Positions 25,920 to 35,731 are shown, counted from the stretch's first letter. The stretch is DNA of 64,000 bases from Thermodesulfobacteriota bacterium (GCA_028278025.1 JANQFE010000016.1:1-64000), one strand, 5' to 3'. A program made the numbers and translations. Notes: generated by a model not told the origin, from the sequence alone.

Positions 25920-28790
25920 ATGAAAAAAATAAAGCAATATAAATATGAGCGTGACATAGCCTCCGGCACACCTCATGACATACAACAAATGCATGATGGA
26001 TCACGTGGTACCTGCATTAAAAAAATTGGTGATTATCTTATTGATGAAAAGATATGCACTAAAAATGTTGTTGATCTCGCAGTAGAATTACAGACAACCC
26101 TCAGCAAACAGGGTGTTTATAAACCCCTGGGCAAAATCATGGTCGAGGCTGACTATATTGATGCTGAGGTGCTTGCTCGCTATGTATTCCGTCAATGGGT
26201 TGATATTCTCTCTTCTGCCTCACTCTTTAAAGATCTCTCCCTTGATTCAGTAGTAAAAATTGCTGCAGTAGCTGACCACTATATACTTCCGGCAGATATA
26301 GACATTTTCCATGAGCATGACCCTGGCGATACATTCTGTATGATTATATCAGGCCGTGTTCGGGTTTACCGTACTACCGAAGATGGCCTTGGCAACACCC
26401 TTGCTGCCCTTGGTCGTGGGGATTGTTTTGGTGAAATGGCACTGCTTACCGGCGCACCTCGCTCAGCATCTGTTGCAACCCTGGAACCGACAAGCATCTT
26501 GGTTGTACCCAAAAATGATTTTGATAATGTCCTTGCAGACAACCCCGACCTTTCCAGAACGTTTGCCAAGATGCTGGCTGACCGTTTAAAAGCCAGCAAT
26601 ATCCATCTTTCCAAAGCAACAGAAACTGAAAAAGCCTATCAGCGATTTGTTACTGAACAGAGCACTACCATAGATTACAGAATTTTAGGCAAAAGCAGGA
26701 TTTTCCGCAAGCTTCAGGACAGTATCGTCGCTGTTTCAAAAAACAAAAATCCAGTACTCATTACCGGTGAACTCGGTACTGAAAAGCAGAGTGCCGCCTG
26801 GGAAATCCATGAGCTTTCTAATCAGCCCGAAAGCCCTTTTCTCATTTTTGATGCCGAAACGGCAAATATTGCCAGCAGCCAAGCTGAAACGAAAAGCCAG
26901 GATATTATTCAAATTGAGGTTGCTCAGAGGAGCGCACTGTTTGGGCATAAAAAAGGCTCTTTTTCTTTTGCCAAAACCCGGCGACTGGGTCTCATTGAAG
27001 TGGGCAACGGAGGCACACTTGTTATTGAAAACATCGAGTATCTGGCTGAAAGCGTGCAGTTAACCTTGTTAAAATTCATTAAAACCTTCACGTTCAGACC
27101 CCTTGGAGAACAGGTTGCCGCGCATTCATCAGTCCGAATTATTGTCACGACTACCAGTGACCTTGCCCGGTTGGTTGACGTCGGCAAATTTAACCGTGAG
27201 CTTTACCAGCTGCTTACACCCCAGCTGATAATGATTCCCCCTTTACGCAACCGCAAAAAAGACTTACAGATTATTGTCGATTACCTTGTGCAGCGCTATA
27301 GCGATCAGACAAACAAATCTATCAAGGGAGTCGATCCCGGTGCATATCAGCAAATAATGACCTATGACTGGCCCGGCAATCTGGACGAGCTCAAAGTCGT
27401 CACCCGCAGAGCGGTTAATGTTACGCAATCTGATATACTCGGTGCTGAACACCTTTTTATCGGCATGACACCGGTAGAGGGCAAAATCACATTTAATCTG
27501 TTGAAGTTTGAAAAAATTCAGAACTTTTTTAAAAGCAGGCTTTTCCCTGTACTGCCCCAGGCTGCAGGTATTGTCTTTTTTGCAGTGCTCCTCTACCTGG
27601 GCTATTTTTCCAGTCGGCAAGCCGACAGCAACATCTCCTCAATCCTTACCTGGGGTCTGTGGTGGCCGTCCCTGGCAATATTGTGGCTGCTGATTGCACG
27701 TGCATGGTGCGCAATCTGTCCCATGGGTGCCGTAAGTGAGTTGTTATCCAGGTTTTGCAGCCTCGGTTTAAAAGTCCCCCGCTTTATACGCGAATACGGT
27801 TTCTATTGTAGCGCTCTGGGTCTCTGTATCATTATCTGGTTGGAATCAACTGTTTCCATGCCATATTCACCTCGTTCTACCGTTATGCTCATATCCGCCA
27901 TTATAACTCTTGCGGCCCTCTGTGGCCTTCTGTTTCAGCGTCGCGTCTGGTGCCGTTTTATCTGCCCGCTGGGTCATTTAAGTGGTATTATGGCGCGCTG
28001 CTCTGTGCTGGAGTTCCGCGCCAATACCAACGTGTGCAATAATGATTGTATGGACCATAGCTGCTATGTCGGTAACGAGCAGGCCTTGGGGTGCCCTATG
28101 TTTGAGGGCCCCTTCTCCCTGAATTCCAATCAGCACTGCATCCTCTGCGGCAATTGTGTAAAAACTTGTCCCAAGCAGTCCCCGCGCCTCAACCTGAGAC
28201 TGCCCGGATATGAGCTCTGGAATGTGATTAAGCCGGACAAAATCATGCCTGTCATTGTTCCTTTAATCATCAGCTCACAGCTGTTTCGCGGTTTTGAAAC
28301 AACTGCATTCTACCATGTCGGTGAAGTTTATTTCGGGCAGCGCTGGATAGCTATGGCCGTATCCTTTCTTGTGTCAATTATCATTTCTCTCTTTTTGGTC
28401 AGGTTCTCCGGCTGGCTTGCCTTCCGTCACTTGAAAAATCCTTCAATTAAAAAAACAGATCTTTTTGTATACGCGGTTCTACCTCTTGCATTTTCATTTG
28501 AGCTGTCCTATCAGCTGAAACCCTTGCTCATGAGAGCGGGACAGTTCCTGCCAGTACTGGGACGTCAACTGGGATTTTACTGGGATTTTCTCGGCGTGAG
28601 TGCAAACAGCGGGTTTGTGAAGATTCTACAGATTTTGATTGTTATCGTCGGCATGTTTGCTTCACGGGCAATTCTTGTCAGTCTTGCCCGGAAACATGAA
28701 GAAGACCATCGGTCGTCACATACCGTTCAGAGACGCTGGCCCATCGTGTTGCTTGCTACGCTGTATGTATGGCTCTTTGTAACAGGTTAA
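25920..28790 (+). CDS. cNMP-binding / degenerate NtrC-like AAA / membrane polyferredoxin (NapH/NosR-like) fusion
   Basis: 956 aa. MshEN-like module ~33-100; cyclic-nucleotide-binding domain ~101-220 with phosphate cassette FGEMALLTGAPRSASV; AAA domain ~254-510 of the sigma-54 activator type but degenerate: Walker A is GELGTEKQ (second Gly lost), GAFTGA is GSFSFA, and Walker B ends VIENI instead of LDEI. No HTH follows. From ~547 come membrane helices, two CxxxCP sites (C597/C600 and C678/C682) and a 4Fe-4S motif C740-x2-C-x2-C-x3-CP. Likely a cAMP-gated membrane redox protein; electron partners unknown. No clear ribosome site. Confidence 0.88.
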   Translation: MKKIKQYKYERDIASGTPHDIQQMHDGSRGTCIKKIGDYLIDEKICTKNVVDLAVELQTTLSKQGVYKPLGKIMVEADYIDAEVLARYVFRQWVDILSSASLFKDLSLDSVVKIAAVADHYILPADIDIFHEHDPGDTFCMIISGRVRVYRTTEDGLGNTLAALGRGDCFGEMALLTGAPRSASVATLEPTSILVVPKNDFDNVLADNPDLSRTFAKMLADRLKASNIHLSKATETEKAYQRFVTEQSTTIDYRILGKSRIFRKLQDSIVAVSKNKNPVLITGELGTEKQSAAWEIHELSNQPESPFLIFDAETANIASSQAETKSQDIIQIEVAQRSALFGHKKGSFSFAKTRRLGLIEVGNGGTLVIENIEYLAESVQLTLLKFIKTFTFRPLGEQVAAHSSVRIIVTTTSDLARLVDVGKFNRELYQLLTPQLIMIPPLRNRKKDLQIIVDYLVQRYSDQTNKSIKGVDPGAYQQIMTYDWPGNLDELKVVTRRAVNVTQSDILGAEHLFIGMTPVEGKITFNLLKFEKIQNFFKSRLFPVLPQAAGIVFFAVLLYLGYFSSRQADSNISSILTWGLWWPSLAILWLLIARAWCAICPMGAVSELLSRFCSLGLKVPRFIREYGFYCSALGLCIIIWLESTVSMPYSPRSTVMLISAIITLAALCGLLFQRRVWCRFICPLGHLSGIMARCSVLEFRANTNVCNNDCMDHSCYVGNEQALGCPMFEGPFSLNSNQHCILCGNCVKTCPKQSPRLNLRLPGYELWNVIKPDKIMPVIVPLIISSQLFRGFETTAFYHVGEVYFGQRWIAMAVSFLVSIIISLFLVRFSGWLAFRHLKNPSIKKTDLFVYAVLPLAFSFELSYQLKPLLMRAGQFLPVLGRQLGFYWDFLGVSANSGFVKILQILIVIVGMFASRAILVSLARKHEEDHRSSHTVQRRWPIVLLATLYVWLFVTG

Positions 28791-28910
28791 GCGGCGAAAA
28801 TCCCGATTTGATCTGGCAGCAGTCTTCATATATTTTATTCATGCCGTCACCGCAAAATACAATATTTTTGACTGGAAGAAAATATCGTGACAAAAGAGTT
28901 TTGTAAATAA

Positions 28911-29729
28911 TCAGTCTTTATGTATAAACTGAATCTGGATTGTCCCCGCAATCTTTGACAAATGTAAAAGAAATGCAGTCCAAAACAAAGTTATGCCTAA
29001 CATCTCGATTGTTTCTTCTATTGCTTTTGAAAAATGGCGTACAGTGCGATACCTGAGATGATAGTTTTCTTGAAGCATAACATGAAGATTCCATGGATGC
29101 TCCTTGTCCATTCCTTCAACGAAATCCATGAACACCGCAATCACAAAACAGCTGATGCCCATAACGGCCAGTGCCCAAGCCGGACGGACTTTGAGCTCTT
29201 TTTTGAGAAAAATCAGCATAAGGATGCCCATGCTGCCGAAAAAGGGCAGGAATACAACTTGCCATGCATAGCTTGGAAAGGCTCGCAGCAGTTTCCCCCC
29301 TATGGTGTGTTCACTATAGGCCCCGGCCTCGTCTTTATTCAAAGTCTTAAAAACCGTCCCCATGCGCTCGTGAACCTCTGCGCCATCATCTATTGCCATA
29401 TAGATGAAAAATATGGCAAGTATGCACCACCCGACAGCTTTCCATGTAGCTGTAGATCTGTCTTTTTTCACTCTTAGAAATATTACTATAAGCGTAAGAC
29501 CGACCATAAGGGTCTGAATGCTGCCGAACCACGAGGAAAGGCTGTCTTCACGTGCAAGGTTGCACAGCCTTCTGATAGCTCCAATTTCAGTGAGCTCAGC
29601 AAAATTCACAAAAGCATCCAGAATGAGAAAGGTAAGCTCCATCAACAAACAAAAAATGAAGATATTCCAGACAAAACGGCGCGCATGGATGCCGAACACA
29701 CAATTACCGAAATTAGTTGTATTTGACAT
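28911..29729 (-). CDS. Uncharacterised six-helix integral membrane protein
   Basis: About 272 aa. Hydrophobic segments suggest six or seven membrane helices. Charged residues lie in or next to helices: IDDGAEVHERMG, DFVEGMD and AIEETIEMLG, which could bind metal or a cofactor. The family is not recognised. Start set at the ATG with AGGTGA upstream rather than ten codons earlier. Stands alone; convergent with the redox fusion gene. Confidence 0.65.
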   Translation of the reverse strand: MSNTTNFGNCVFGIHARRFVWNIFIFCLLMELTFLILDAFVNFAELTEIGAIRRLCNLAREDSLSSWFGSIQTLMVGLTLIVIFLRVKKDRSTATWKAVGWCILAIFFIYMAIDDGAEVHERMGTVFKTLNKDEAGAYSEHTIGGKLLRAFPSYAWQVVFLPFFGSMGILMLIFLKKELKVRPAWALAVMGISCFVIAVFMDFVEGMDKEHPWNLHVMLQENYHLRYRTVRHFSKAIEETIEMLGITLFWTAFLLHLSKIAGTIQIQFIHKD

Positions 29730-29878
29730 TATTGTCACCTGTGCTTCTTTATATCGCAAATCCAGCCCGGATACTTACAATAATAATAACAGAATGAGTT
29801 GAAATTGAAAAGCCTGGAAAACAATGACGGAGGTCCGGGAAATACGGTTTTTCCCTTATTAGAGGTAATGTTTTTTAC

Positions 29879-29906
29879 TTGACAAATATTAAATATAAGG
29901 TATACA
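29879..29906 (+). promoter_or_regulatory. Promoter for the Asp/Ser-repeat protein
   Basis: TTGACA at 29879-29884, 16-nt spacer, TATACA at 29901-29906, in AT-rich DNA about 90 bp before the start. Confidence 0.5.
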
Positions 29907-29994
29907 CTAAGTATAATTGGGGAGAAGTAAAACTTAAACATTTTTAATACATATCTAATAAATTAATTTTTCCTTAACAAGCGGAGGGTGTTTT

Positions 29995-30810
29995 ATGAAA
30001 AAAATTGCCGTAGTATACGTATGCATACTATCAGTAGCTGTGTTTTACCTGTATTCTAAAAGCACCTCAACCTCTTACGAACCCTCCAAACCTAGGTGTG
30101 AAGACATTGATTGTTCAGAAATAATAACCTGCCCCGCCGGACAGTTTCCTGAGCTAATTTGTATAGTAGATGACGACGTTGATGATGACAGCAGCGAGGG
30201 TGTAAGCAGTGCTGATGACAGCAGCGATGAGCACAGTGATTGTGACAGCTACGACGGTGTGAGCAGTGATGATGACAGCAGCACTGCATCCAATGATGAT
30301 GAAGACTGTATACATTGTGAGTTTAGTGATGGCGATGCCGATAGCAGCGAGGGTGTGAGCAGCGCTGATGACAGCAGCTACGGGCAGGATAGCGAAGACG
30401 ACAGCCACGATGGTGTAAGCAGTGATGATGACAGCAGCACTGCAGCCAATGATGATGACCATTGCACCTGTTGTACCTGTGCATGTGTCGTTTTAATAGA
30501 ACTTAGTTCCTTTGAAGCTATCCCTGAGAACGGTAAAGTTGTTTTGCGATGGACGACAGATGCTGAGATTGACAATGCCGGTTTCAATATTTACCGGACC
30601 GGCAAAGACGGAGGGTCCAAAAAGATAAATGAGACATTGATACCCGCCAAGGGTTCTCCTACAGAAGGTGCATCATATGAATTTGTAGATGATACCGCAA
30701 AATTCAAATATACATATTCCTATCTGCTGGAGGACATTGACGTAAATGGGGTTGCAACCGAACACGGACCGGTGAGCCTGAAACCGAGGTGGTATAAGTT
30801 GTTGAAATAA
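29995..30810 (+). CDS. Secreted Asp/Ser-rich repeat protein with C-terminal Fn3-like module
   Basis: 271 aa. N-terminal signal peptide or anchor (AVVYVCILSVAVFYLY). Residues ~58-160 hold two 51-residue copies of an Asp/Ser-rich unit (SSEGVSSADDSS, DGVSSDDDSSTA). Cys clusters flank them. The C-terminal ~95 residues (VVLRWTTDAEIDNAGFNIYR ...) are a fibronectin-III-like module shared with the protein at 56910-57704. Probably cell-surface and calcium-binding. Good GGAGGGTG ribosome site; a terminator follows. Confidence 0.75.
   Translation: MKKIAVVYVCILSVAVFYLYSKSTSTSYEPSKPRCEDIDCSEIITCPAGQFPELICIVDDDVDDDSSEGVSSADDSSDEHSDCDSYDGVSSDDDSSTASNDDEDCIHCEFSDGDADSSEGVSSADDSSYGQDSEDDSHDGVSSDDDSSTAANDDDHCTCCTCACVVLIELSSFEAIPENGKVVLRWTTDAEIDNAGFNIYRTGKDGGSKKINETLIPAKGSPTEGASYEFVDDTAKFKYTYSYLLEDIDVNGVATEHGPVSLKPRWYKLLK
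30190..30464 (+). repeat. 153-bp tandem duplication inside the Asp/Ser-rich gene
   Basis: AGCAGCGAGGGTGTRAGCAG starts at 30190 and again at 30343, a period of 153 bp (51 codons); similarity continues to about 30464. Confidence 0.7.
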
Positions 30811-30846
30811 TAGAATAGTTGAAAAACACACCCGATGAAATTTTGC

Positions 30847-30880
30847 AAGGCAGGGCCGAGAAACAAGGTCCTGCCTTTTT
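30847..30880 (+). terminator. Rho-independent terminator
   Basis: AAGGCAGG (30847-30854) pairs with CCTGCCTT (30870-30877), followed by TTT; 37 bp after the stop at 30810. Confidence 0.8.
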
Positions 30881-30882
30881 AA

Positions 30883-31113
30883 TTACTGAGAATTACCTGC
30901 AAACACTTTTAAACCGCCAGGGGTACCGGGCAACACGCTGGAGGCAATACCAAGAAACAGCCGCTGCTGTGCCACTGTCATTGTTCTAATCCCCCAATCA
31001 AACGGACTTCCAAAACCATACGGCACGAGCATTTCCCAGGAGTCTCCATCCAGGCTATACCAGAGCTGTGCCCCGGCAGTATTAAATGTCCCCAGATAGA
31101 GTGTATTGTTATT
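30883..31113 (-). pseudogene. 3' remnant of a WD/propeller-like repeat protein gene
   Basis: An open stretch of 76 codons plus stop without start codon; an in-frame TAA lies just upstream (31114-31116). The translation contains LYLGTFNTAGAQLWYSLDG, GFGSPFDWGIRTM and LFLGIASSVLPGTPGG, which looks like the end of the repeat proteins with 'lylGTfN..GaqlW ... GfgnpnNwGiRtM' units found in anaerobes and methanogens. I infer a truncated, dead gene. It sits between a terminator and the DUF481 gene. Confidence 0.6.
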
Positions 31114-31311
31114 TTAGTATGATAAGATAAAAAAAATATTGCAACCGGTTTTAGCGAAAAAATTAAAAACCCACAAGAACTATTAGCATGACCACTTGTG
31201 CTTCAAATCGACACACAGTATAACGCTGCTATAAATAGTTTAATAAAAGACCAGAAGTTCTATCCGGAAATGTGTTCATATGCTTTATTTACAGGCACAC
31301 AAGGAGGAATC

Positions 31312-32406
31312 ATGAAAAGATTTACACTAGTGACGATTATGGTGCTGTTGTTTTGGGCGGGCGACAACGTTCACGGGGATGAAATCATTTTCAAAAACGG
31401 CGAGCGGCTTATCGGAACCGTGGTGCGTATGGAAAACGGTATAGTGTTTTTTGCATCACAACTTCTCGGTGAAGTAAAAGTTGAAATGGCGCAGATGGAA
31501 AGTATTTCGGCTGACTCTCTAATGAGCCTTCACATTGATGATGGAACGATTATAAAAAGCAGCGATATTACGGCGAATGAAAAGGGTTTTAGGGTTCAGA
31601 GTGCCGGAGTCCTTGACGGCCAGGCCCTCACGCTGAATTCCATTAAAGCTATCAACCCACAGGTTGTACCGGAGGTTACCTGGAAAGGTAATATCTCAGC
31701 CGGCTACACAATCACCAACGGCAATAGCTATACAGAACAGGCCAATGTTTCTCTGAACGCGGTCAGACGTTCAAAAAAGACCCGTCTGCGTCTTGACAGC
31801 CTTTATTTAGCAGGGCGTGATGAAGATGATGAGACGGGTGAAAAGGTTACCAGGGAAGAAAATTTTTCCATCAGACTAAAATATGATTACTTCTTTACAA
31901 AAAAGCTGTTCGGTTACCTCAGCGGCAGCTTTAAAAAAGACCATATTGCCGACCTGGACTATCGCATAATCACCGGTGCCGGCCTTGGTTATCAGTGGAT
32001 TGAAGCAGACTGGATGAAATTTTCCACCGATGCCGGTGTAGCACTCCTCAAGGAGGAATACACCAGCAAGGTCCCCGACCCGGAAGACGATGATGATGAC
32101 GAGGACGGTATAGTCAGGTTGATCGATCAAATAACACGCAGTAACGATGTATCCCTGCAATTCGGCTATAATCTTGACTGGCTGCCCCATGAGAAGGTCA
32201 ATTTTCTTTCAAACCTGATTTATACGCCTGCGGCTGATGATTTCTCAGACTACTTTTTGACCCTTGACGCCGAGCTGCGGCTGGCAATTACTGAATCATT
32301 TTACAACAGCTATAAGTTCATTCTGGACTACGACTCCGAGCCAGGTGATGAATCCGGCACTACCGATACTAAATATATCATCGGGCTGGGTTGGAATTTC
32401 TTCTAG
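31312..32406 (+). CDS. DUF481 family outer-membrane beta-barrel protein
   Basis: About 364 aa. Signal peptide at ~1-22 (TIMVLLFWAGDNVHG); a small N-terminal domain (DEIIFKNGERLIGTVVRMENG...) of the kind that precedes such barrels; then alternating beta strands (GNISAGYTITNGNSYTEQANVS...) to the C-terminal Phe in GLGWNFF, typical for BamA-dependent barrels. An Asp-rich loop (DPEDDDDDED) lies around residue 265. Start at the ATG behind AAGGAGGAATC. Function unknown; ion or efflux roles are unproven. Confidence 0.85.
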   Translation: MKRFTLVTIMVLLFWAGDNVHGDEIIFKNGERLIGTVVRMENGIVFFASQLLGEVKVEMAQMESISADSLMSLHIDDGTIIKSSDITANEKGFRVQSAGVLDGQALTLNSIKAINPQVVPEVTWKGNISAGYTITNGNSYTEQANVSLNAVRRSKKTRLRLDSLYLAGRDEDDETGEKVTREENFSIRLKYDYFFTKKLFGYLSGSFKKDHIADLDYRIITGAGLGYQWIEADWMKFSTDAGVALLKEEYTSKVPDPEDDDDDEDGIVRLIDQITRSNDVSLQFGYNLDWLPHEKVNFLSNLIYTPAADDFSDYFLTLDAELRLAITESFYNSYKFILDYDSEPGDESGTTDTKYIIGLGWNFF

Positions 32407-32812
32407 CCCGCAGTATTCATCAGCAGGTAGTGAACGTCAGCATCCCTTGGTGTTTACTACAAAAAAACCTTTCAGTATGCCGGCAGCCTGCGGTATTGAG
32501 TTGAGCTGCAAAGGCGGTGCGAGCGATGCCCGGTCATCAAGAAAGCAGCATGTTTGAGGATAGGTGATTTATTAGCAATGCTGTAGCGAACAAAAATCTG
32601 TGGATATATTGTGTATGAGATTAGATAGACGCTATATATAGTACCATAATAGCTATCCACAGGCAGTGTTAATTTCCTGTTGAAAAGTCTGTGTAAAACT
32701 GTCTTGCGGTTTGGAAAAATGAGTGTGTTAGCAGATTGCTCAATTTTGGAGCAGTGGGAAGTATAAAGATATCCATTAGTTAGAGAGCGGCAGCTACTCC
32801 GATTGATATGTC
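32407..32812. other. Intergenic region with three DnaA-box-like 9-mers
   Basis: 406 bp between convergent genes. Three near-consensus DnaA boxes: ATATCCACA (minus, 32599-32607), CTATCCACA (plus, 32653-32661), TTTTACACA (minus, 32690-32698). A GCAAAGGCGGTGCGAGC stretch near 32515 resembles part of the repeat B core. No gene or terminator hairpin seen. Confidence 0.4.
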
Positions 32813-35731
32813 TCAGGAACCACATAAAGATGCAATTATCTGCCGAGCATTCTTGTTGTGGAACTCAGCCTCGGGATGACTGAAATATTCCTGCACTATG
32901 CTGCGGGTCTGTTGCGGCAATAAGCGCCACAGTTCTCTTCTTTTTTCAGGACTACTCTTTAAGATCTCGGCTGTTAAAACACGGCAGATTGAATTTACAA
33001 AACCTGCTGTTTTCATGGATATGTTATGCTGCCCGGCATAGTGATAATCATCATTTACGGCTACAAACATTATATCCCGTAACAGATCATTCCACCTGCG
33101 AGTAGTCAGCTCTGATTCTTTGTGCTTCAGGATACTCTTTATGCGCAATCTGAACTCAGGCATTATATAGCCGTTCAAAACAGCACTGTCAAAGGGTTCC
33201 TCCCGGATCACTTCTGATTCATAACGAAATCTATCAGCAAGATTGCGCAGCCACTCAAAGCAGGATGCGGTGACCCCGGCACTGTTTGCCAGGAAATCAT
33301 ATACAACCGGGATGCCGCGAAGCTGCAGGATCTTTTCAGCCTTGGATGTATTGGTCCCGTTGCCTCCGCAGGCAACAAGTTTTGCTTTTACCTTCCCGGC
33401 AACAGGTGCCGTGATGACATTCTCCATGGCGCAGGGAATCAGCAGGTCGCAATCCAGCTGCAAGATATCCAGTCCGTGCGCGCCGCGTAACTTCTTTCTG
33501 ATGCTCTTATTAACATCCAGGAGTGTTCCGGTTCGCCTGGCATGCTCAGCCAGCTTATCAGGGTCCAAATGCCCACCGATCAAAGCACCGCTCCTGTTAG
33601 CCACTGCAATAATATTTACACCATAACGCTTCAGCTCGCGGGCAATTGAGAGCCCTACTTTACCGATACCCTGAATTACAACCTTCTTGCCCTTAAGAAG
33701 CTTGGGGAATACTACCTGAGTAAGCATCTTCCAGTCCCGGGAAGATATGAGCGCCCGGCCCTGCCGCTGCAAAACGGTATCCTCTTGTAAAGACGCTAAT
33801 TTATTAAGCAATTTTTCATCTCCGGCAGTAAGCTTTCGGGATGACTGCCACATGTCGTCAAGGTACAGACGGGTAACCGCAGCCAGAATTGCATAACAAA
33901 GCCCCCGGCCGGTTGCCCCGTTGCGGGCCGCAATGCCCCTGTTGGGCTTACCGGTAATCTGGGCCGCAGCCACAAGTTCCAAATACAGTTCACTGTTGAT
34001 TAATTCCTGTATTATGGCATCATCATTAACATCTACATCGAAATTTTTCTGCAGGATTTCCCGGGCCCGGGTCCGGGAGACAACCCTGTTGCCGACAAGT
34101 GAAATACCGTTTTTAATTCCGGAAGTCATTAAAGCCAGATCACGTAGAGCAGATTTAAAACCTTCGAACATTTCACCGATTTCCTCGGCACCACAGCCGA
34201 CATCTCCTGCCGGAATATCTTTCGCTGGCCCTGTTATAAGAAACAGTGATCTGCCGAAATTCGAGAGGGTGTCAAAAAGATCAAGCCGGTTATACTCTTT
34301 GGGATTGATAACCAACCCGCCTTTGCCGCCGCCGAAAAGGATGCGTGTACGGGCGCATTTCCACGTCATCATAAAGGACAACGCGGCTATCTCGCCGAAG
34401 CGCACGATAGGATCAAGCCTGATGCCGCCTTTATGTGCACCGCGGGCTGCATTATGCTTCGCCCTGAAACCGGGAAGGTTGACTGCTTCACCGTTATGTT
34501 TGCTCAGAACAAAAAATTCATCAAAGGCGCTAAACCCCATAAGCAATGTAACAATTTCCGGGACCTGATCAATCTTCAGAAAGCGCAGGGCTTCAAAAAA
34601 ATCAGTGCAGGCATTCAGAAAAACATCGCTCAACTCACGAGTATTGGCAATATCGCTGTTCTGTCTGACTAAGGTTTGGAGTTCATCTATGGCAAATCCG
34701 GTCTCGGTCCTGCCGGAGGATGTACTGCTCAGGCAGCGTACAATGCGTTCAAGCTTTCTTTCCAGCCTGACCGCCTCTTTTGCCTTACGGGGCTTTTGAG
34801 CTACCCTGATGCGACTTAGCGAAGCGCAAACCGCAACGGTATCAACTCCAGGGGTAACATAAGCTGAGAGAATGGCAACCGCAGTCCTGGCCTCAACATT
34901 TTCAAAAACATTATAATAGGAACGAATCAGGCTGATGTTATGGCCGGAAATTATGTTGAGCACATTCACGGGGAAAAGCGGATCGGGGTTGCTCACTGCA
35001 ATGGTGATTCTCTTTTCCGGGGCCCTGTAAATATTGTCTTCATCCGCGCCGGGAGGAACTTTTTCAGTCTGAACAACAGCTCTGCCGCGAGCATCCATTG
35101 CTTTTTGAAACATGACCAGATGACGGTATACACGGCGCGGTCTGGTAAATGTATTGATTTCCTCGGTTAAGTAATTGCAGGGCACACTTTGCAGAAAAAT
35201 ATCTGTATACCTGTTTTTACGCTTGGCACCGAATGAAATAATTTTATCCTTTAATCGTGCAATTTCCCGATTTTCTTCTGCAGACAGGGTCGGGCTTTCC
35301 CTGCAGGCCTTCTCAATGGTAGTAATGCGTACACCAGAGCGCGCCATCACGGACTCATAACGCAAAATATCAGTTGAAGCACACTCTTTGATAATGCGGC
35401 CCAGTTTGCCGGCAAAATCCCAGCCCACATTAACCAGATACGTTATGGCTTTGCCGTCAGTGCTTTCCAGCTTGACAAACTCCGTACCGGCATTAAGCAG
35501 CTGGGTAAACACAAATATATGGCTGGCAATTTCTTCAGCGCTGTTATGATGGAAGTACCAGCTTGGTAAAAAACCTTCAGCAAAATAATCACGCAGGATT
35601 CTTTCAGCTTTCTGCTGATTCATATAAAACTGCTCTGTAAGCAGCCTCTGCACATCTTCGCGGTGCTTCTGCATGTATTTTGCACGACGGACAGCATATG
35701 CTCTTAGTTCAGCCGGTGTCTTTTGTTTCAT
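32813..35731 (-). CDS. Large NAD-type glutamate dehydrogenase-like enzyme
   Basis: 972 aa. Probably deaminates glutamate to 2-oxoglutarate with NAD+. The N-terminal ~350 residues resemble regulatory regions of the large (115-180 kDa) NAD-GDH classes. The catalytic part has AHKGGIRL (~435), GGGKGGLV, the PAKDIPAGDVG segment with the substrate-site Asp, and a Rossmann fold at ~685-695 (VVIQGIGKVG) followed by NSAGVTASCFEW. Length fits a ~110-kDa class rather than the ~450-aa hexameric enzymes. Monocistronic. Substrate could be another amino acid, but the catalytic motifs favour glutamate. Confidence 0.85.
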   Translation of the reverse strand: MKQKTPAELRAYAVRRAKYMQKHREDVQRLLTEQFYMNQQKAERILRDYFAEGFLPSWYFHHNSAEEIASHIFVFTQLLNAGTEFVKLESTDGKAITYLVNVGWDFAGKLGRIIKECASTDILRYESVMARSGVRITTIEKACRESPTLSAEENREIARLKDKIISFGAKRKNRYTDIFLQSVPCNYLTEEINTFTRPRRVYRHLVMFQKAMDARGRAVVQTEKVPPGADEDNIYRAPEKRITIAVSNPDPLFPVNVLNIISGHNISLIRSYYNVFENVEARTAVAILSAYVTPGVDTVAVCASLSRIRVAQKPRKAKEAVRLERKLERIVRCLSSTSSGRTETGFAIDELQTLVRQNSDIANTRELSDVFLNACTDFFEALRFLKIDQVPEIVTLLMGFSAFDEFFVLSKHNGEAVNLPGFRAKHNAARGAHKGGIRLDPIVRFGEIAALSFMMTWKCARTRILFGGGKGGLVINPKEYNRLDLFDTLSNFGRSLFLITGPAKDIPAGDVGCGAEEIGEMFEGFKSALRDLALMTSGIKNGISLVGNRVVSRTRAREILQKNFDVDVNDDAIIQELINSELYLELVAAAQITGKPNRGIAARNGATGRGLCYAILAAVTRLYLDDMWQSSRKLTAGDEKLLNKLASLQEDTVLQRQGRALISSRDWKMLTQVVFPKLLKGKKVVIQGIGKVGLSIARELKRYGVNIIAVANRSGALIGGHLDPDKLAEHARRTGTLLDVNKSIRKKLRGAHGLDILQLDCDLLIPCAMENVITAPVAGKVKAKLVACGGNGTNTSKAEKILQLRGIPVVYDFLANSAGVTASCFEWLRNLADRFRYESEVIREEPFDSAVLNGYIMPEFRLRIKSILKHKESELTTRRWNDLLRDIMFVAVNDDYHYAGQHNISMKTAGFVNSICRVLTAEILKSSPEKRRELWRLLPQQTRSIVQEYFSHPEAEFHNKNARQIIASLCGS

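Noticed and set aside
30092-30462. His/Cys-rich and Ile/Val/Ala-rich minus-strand frames
   Set aside because: Antisense of the Asp/Ser repeat; no start signal.
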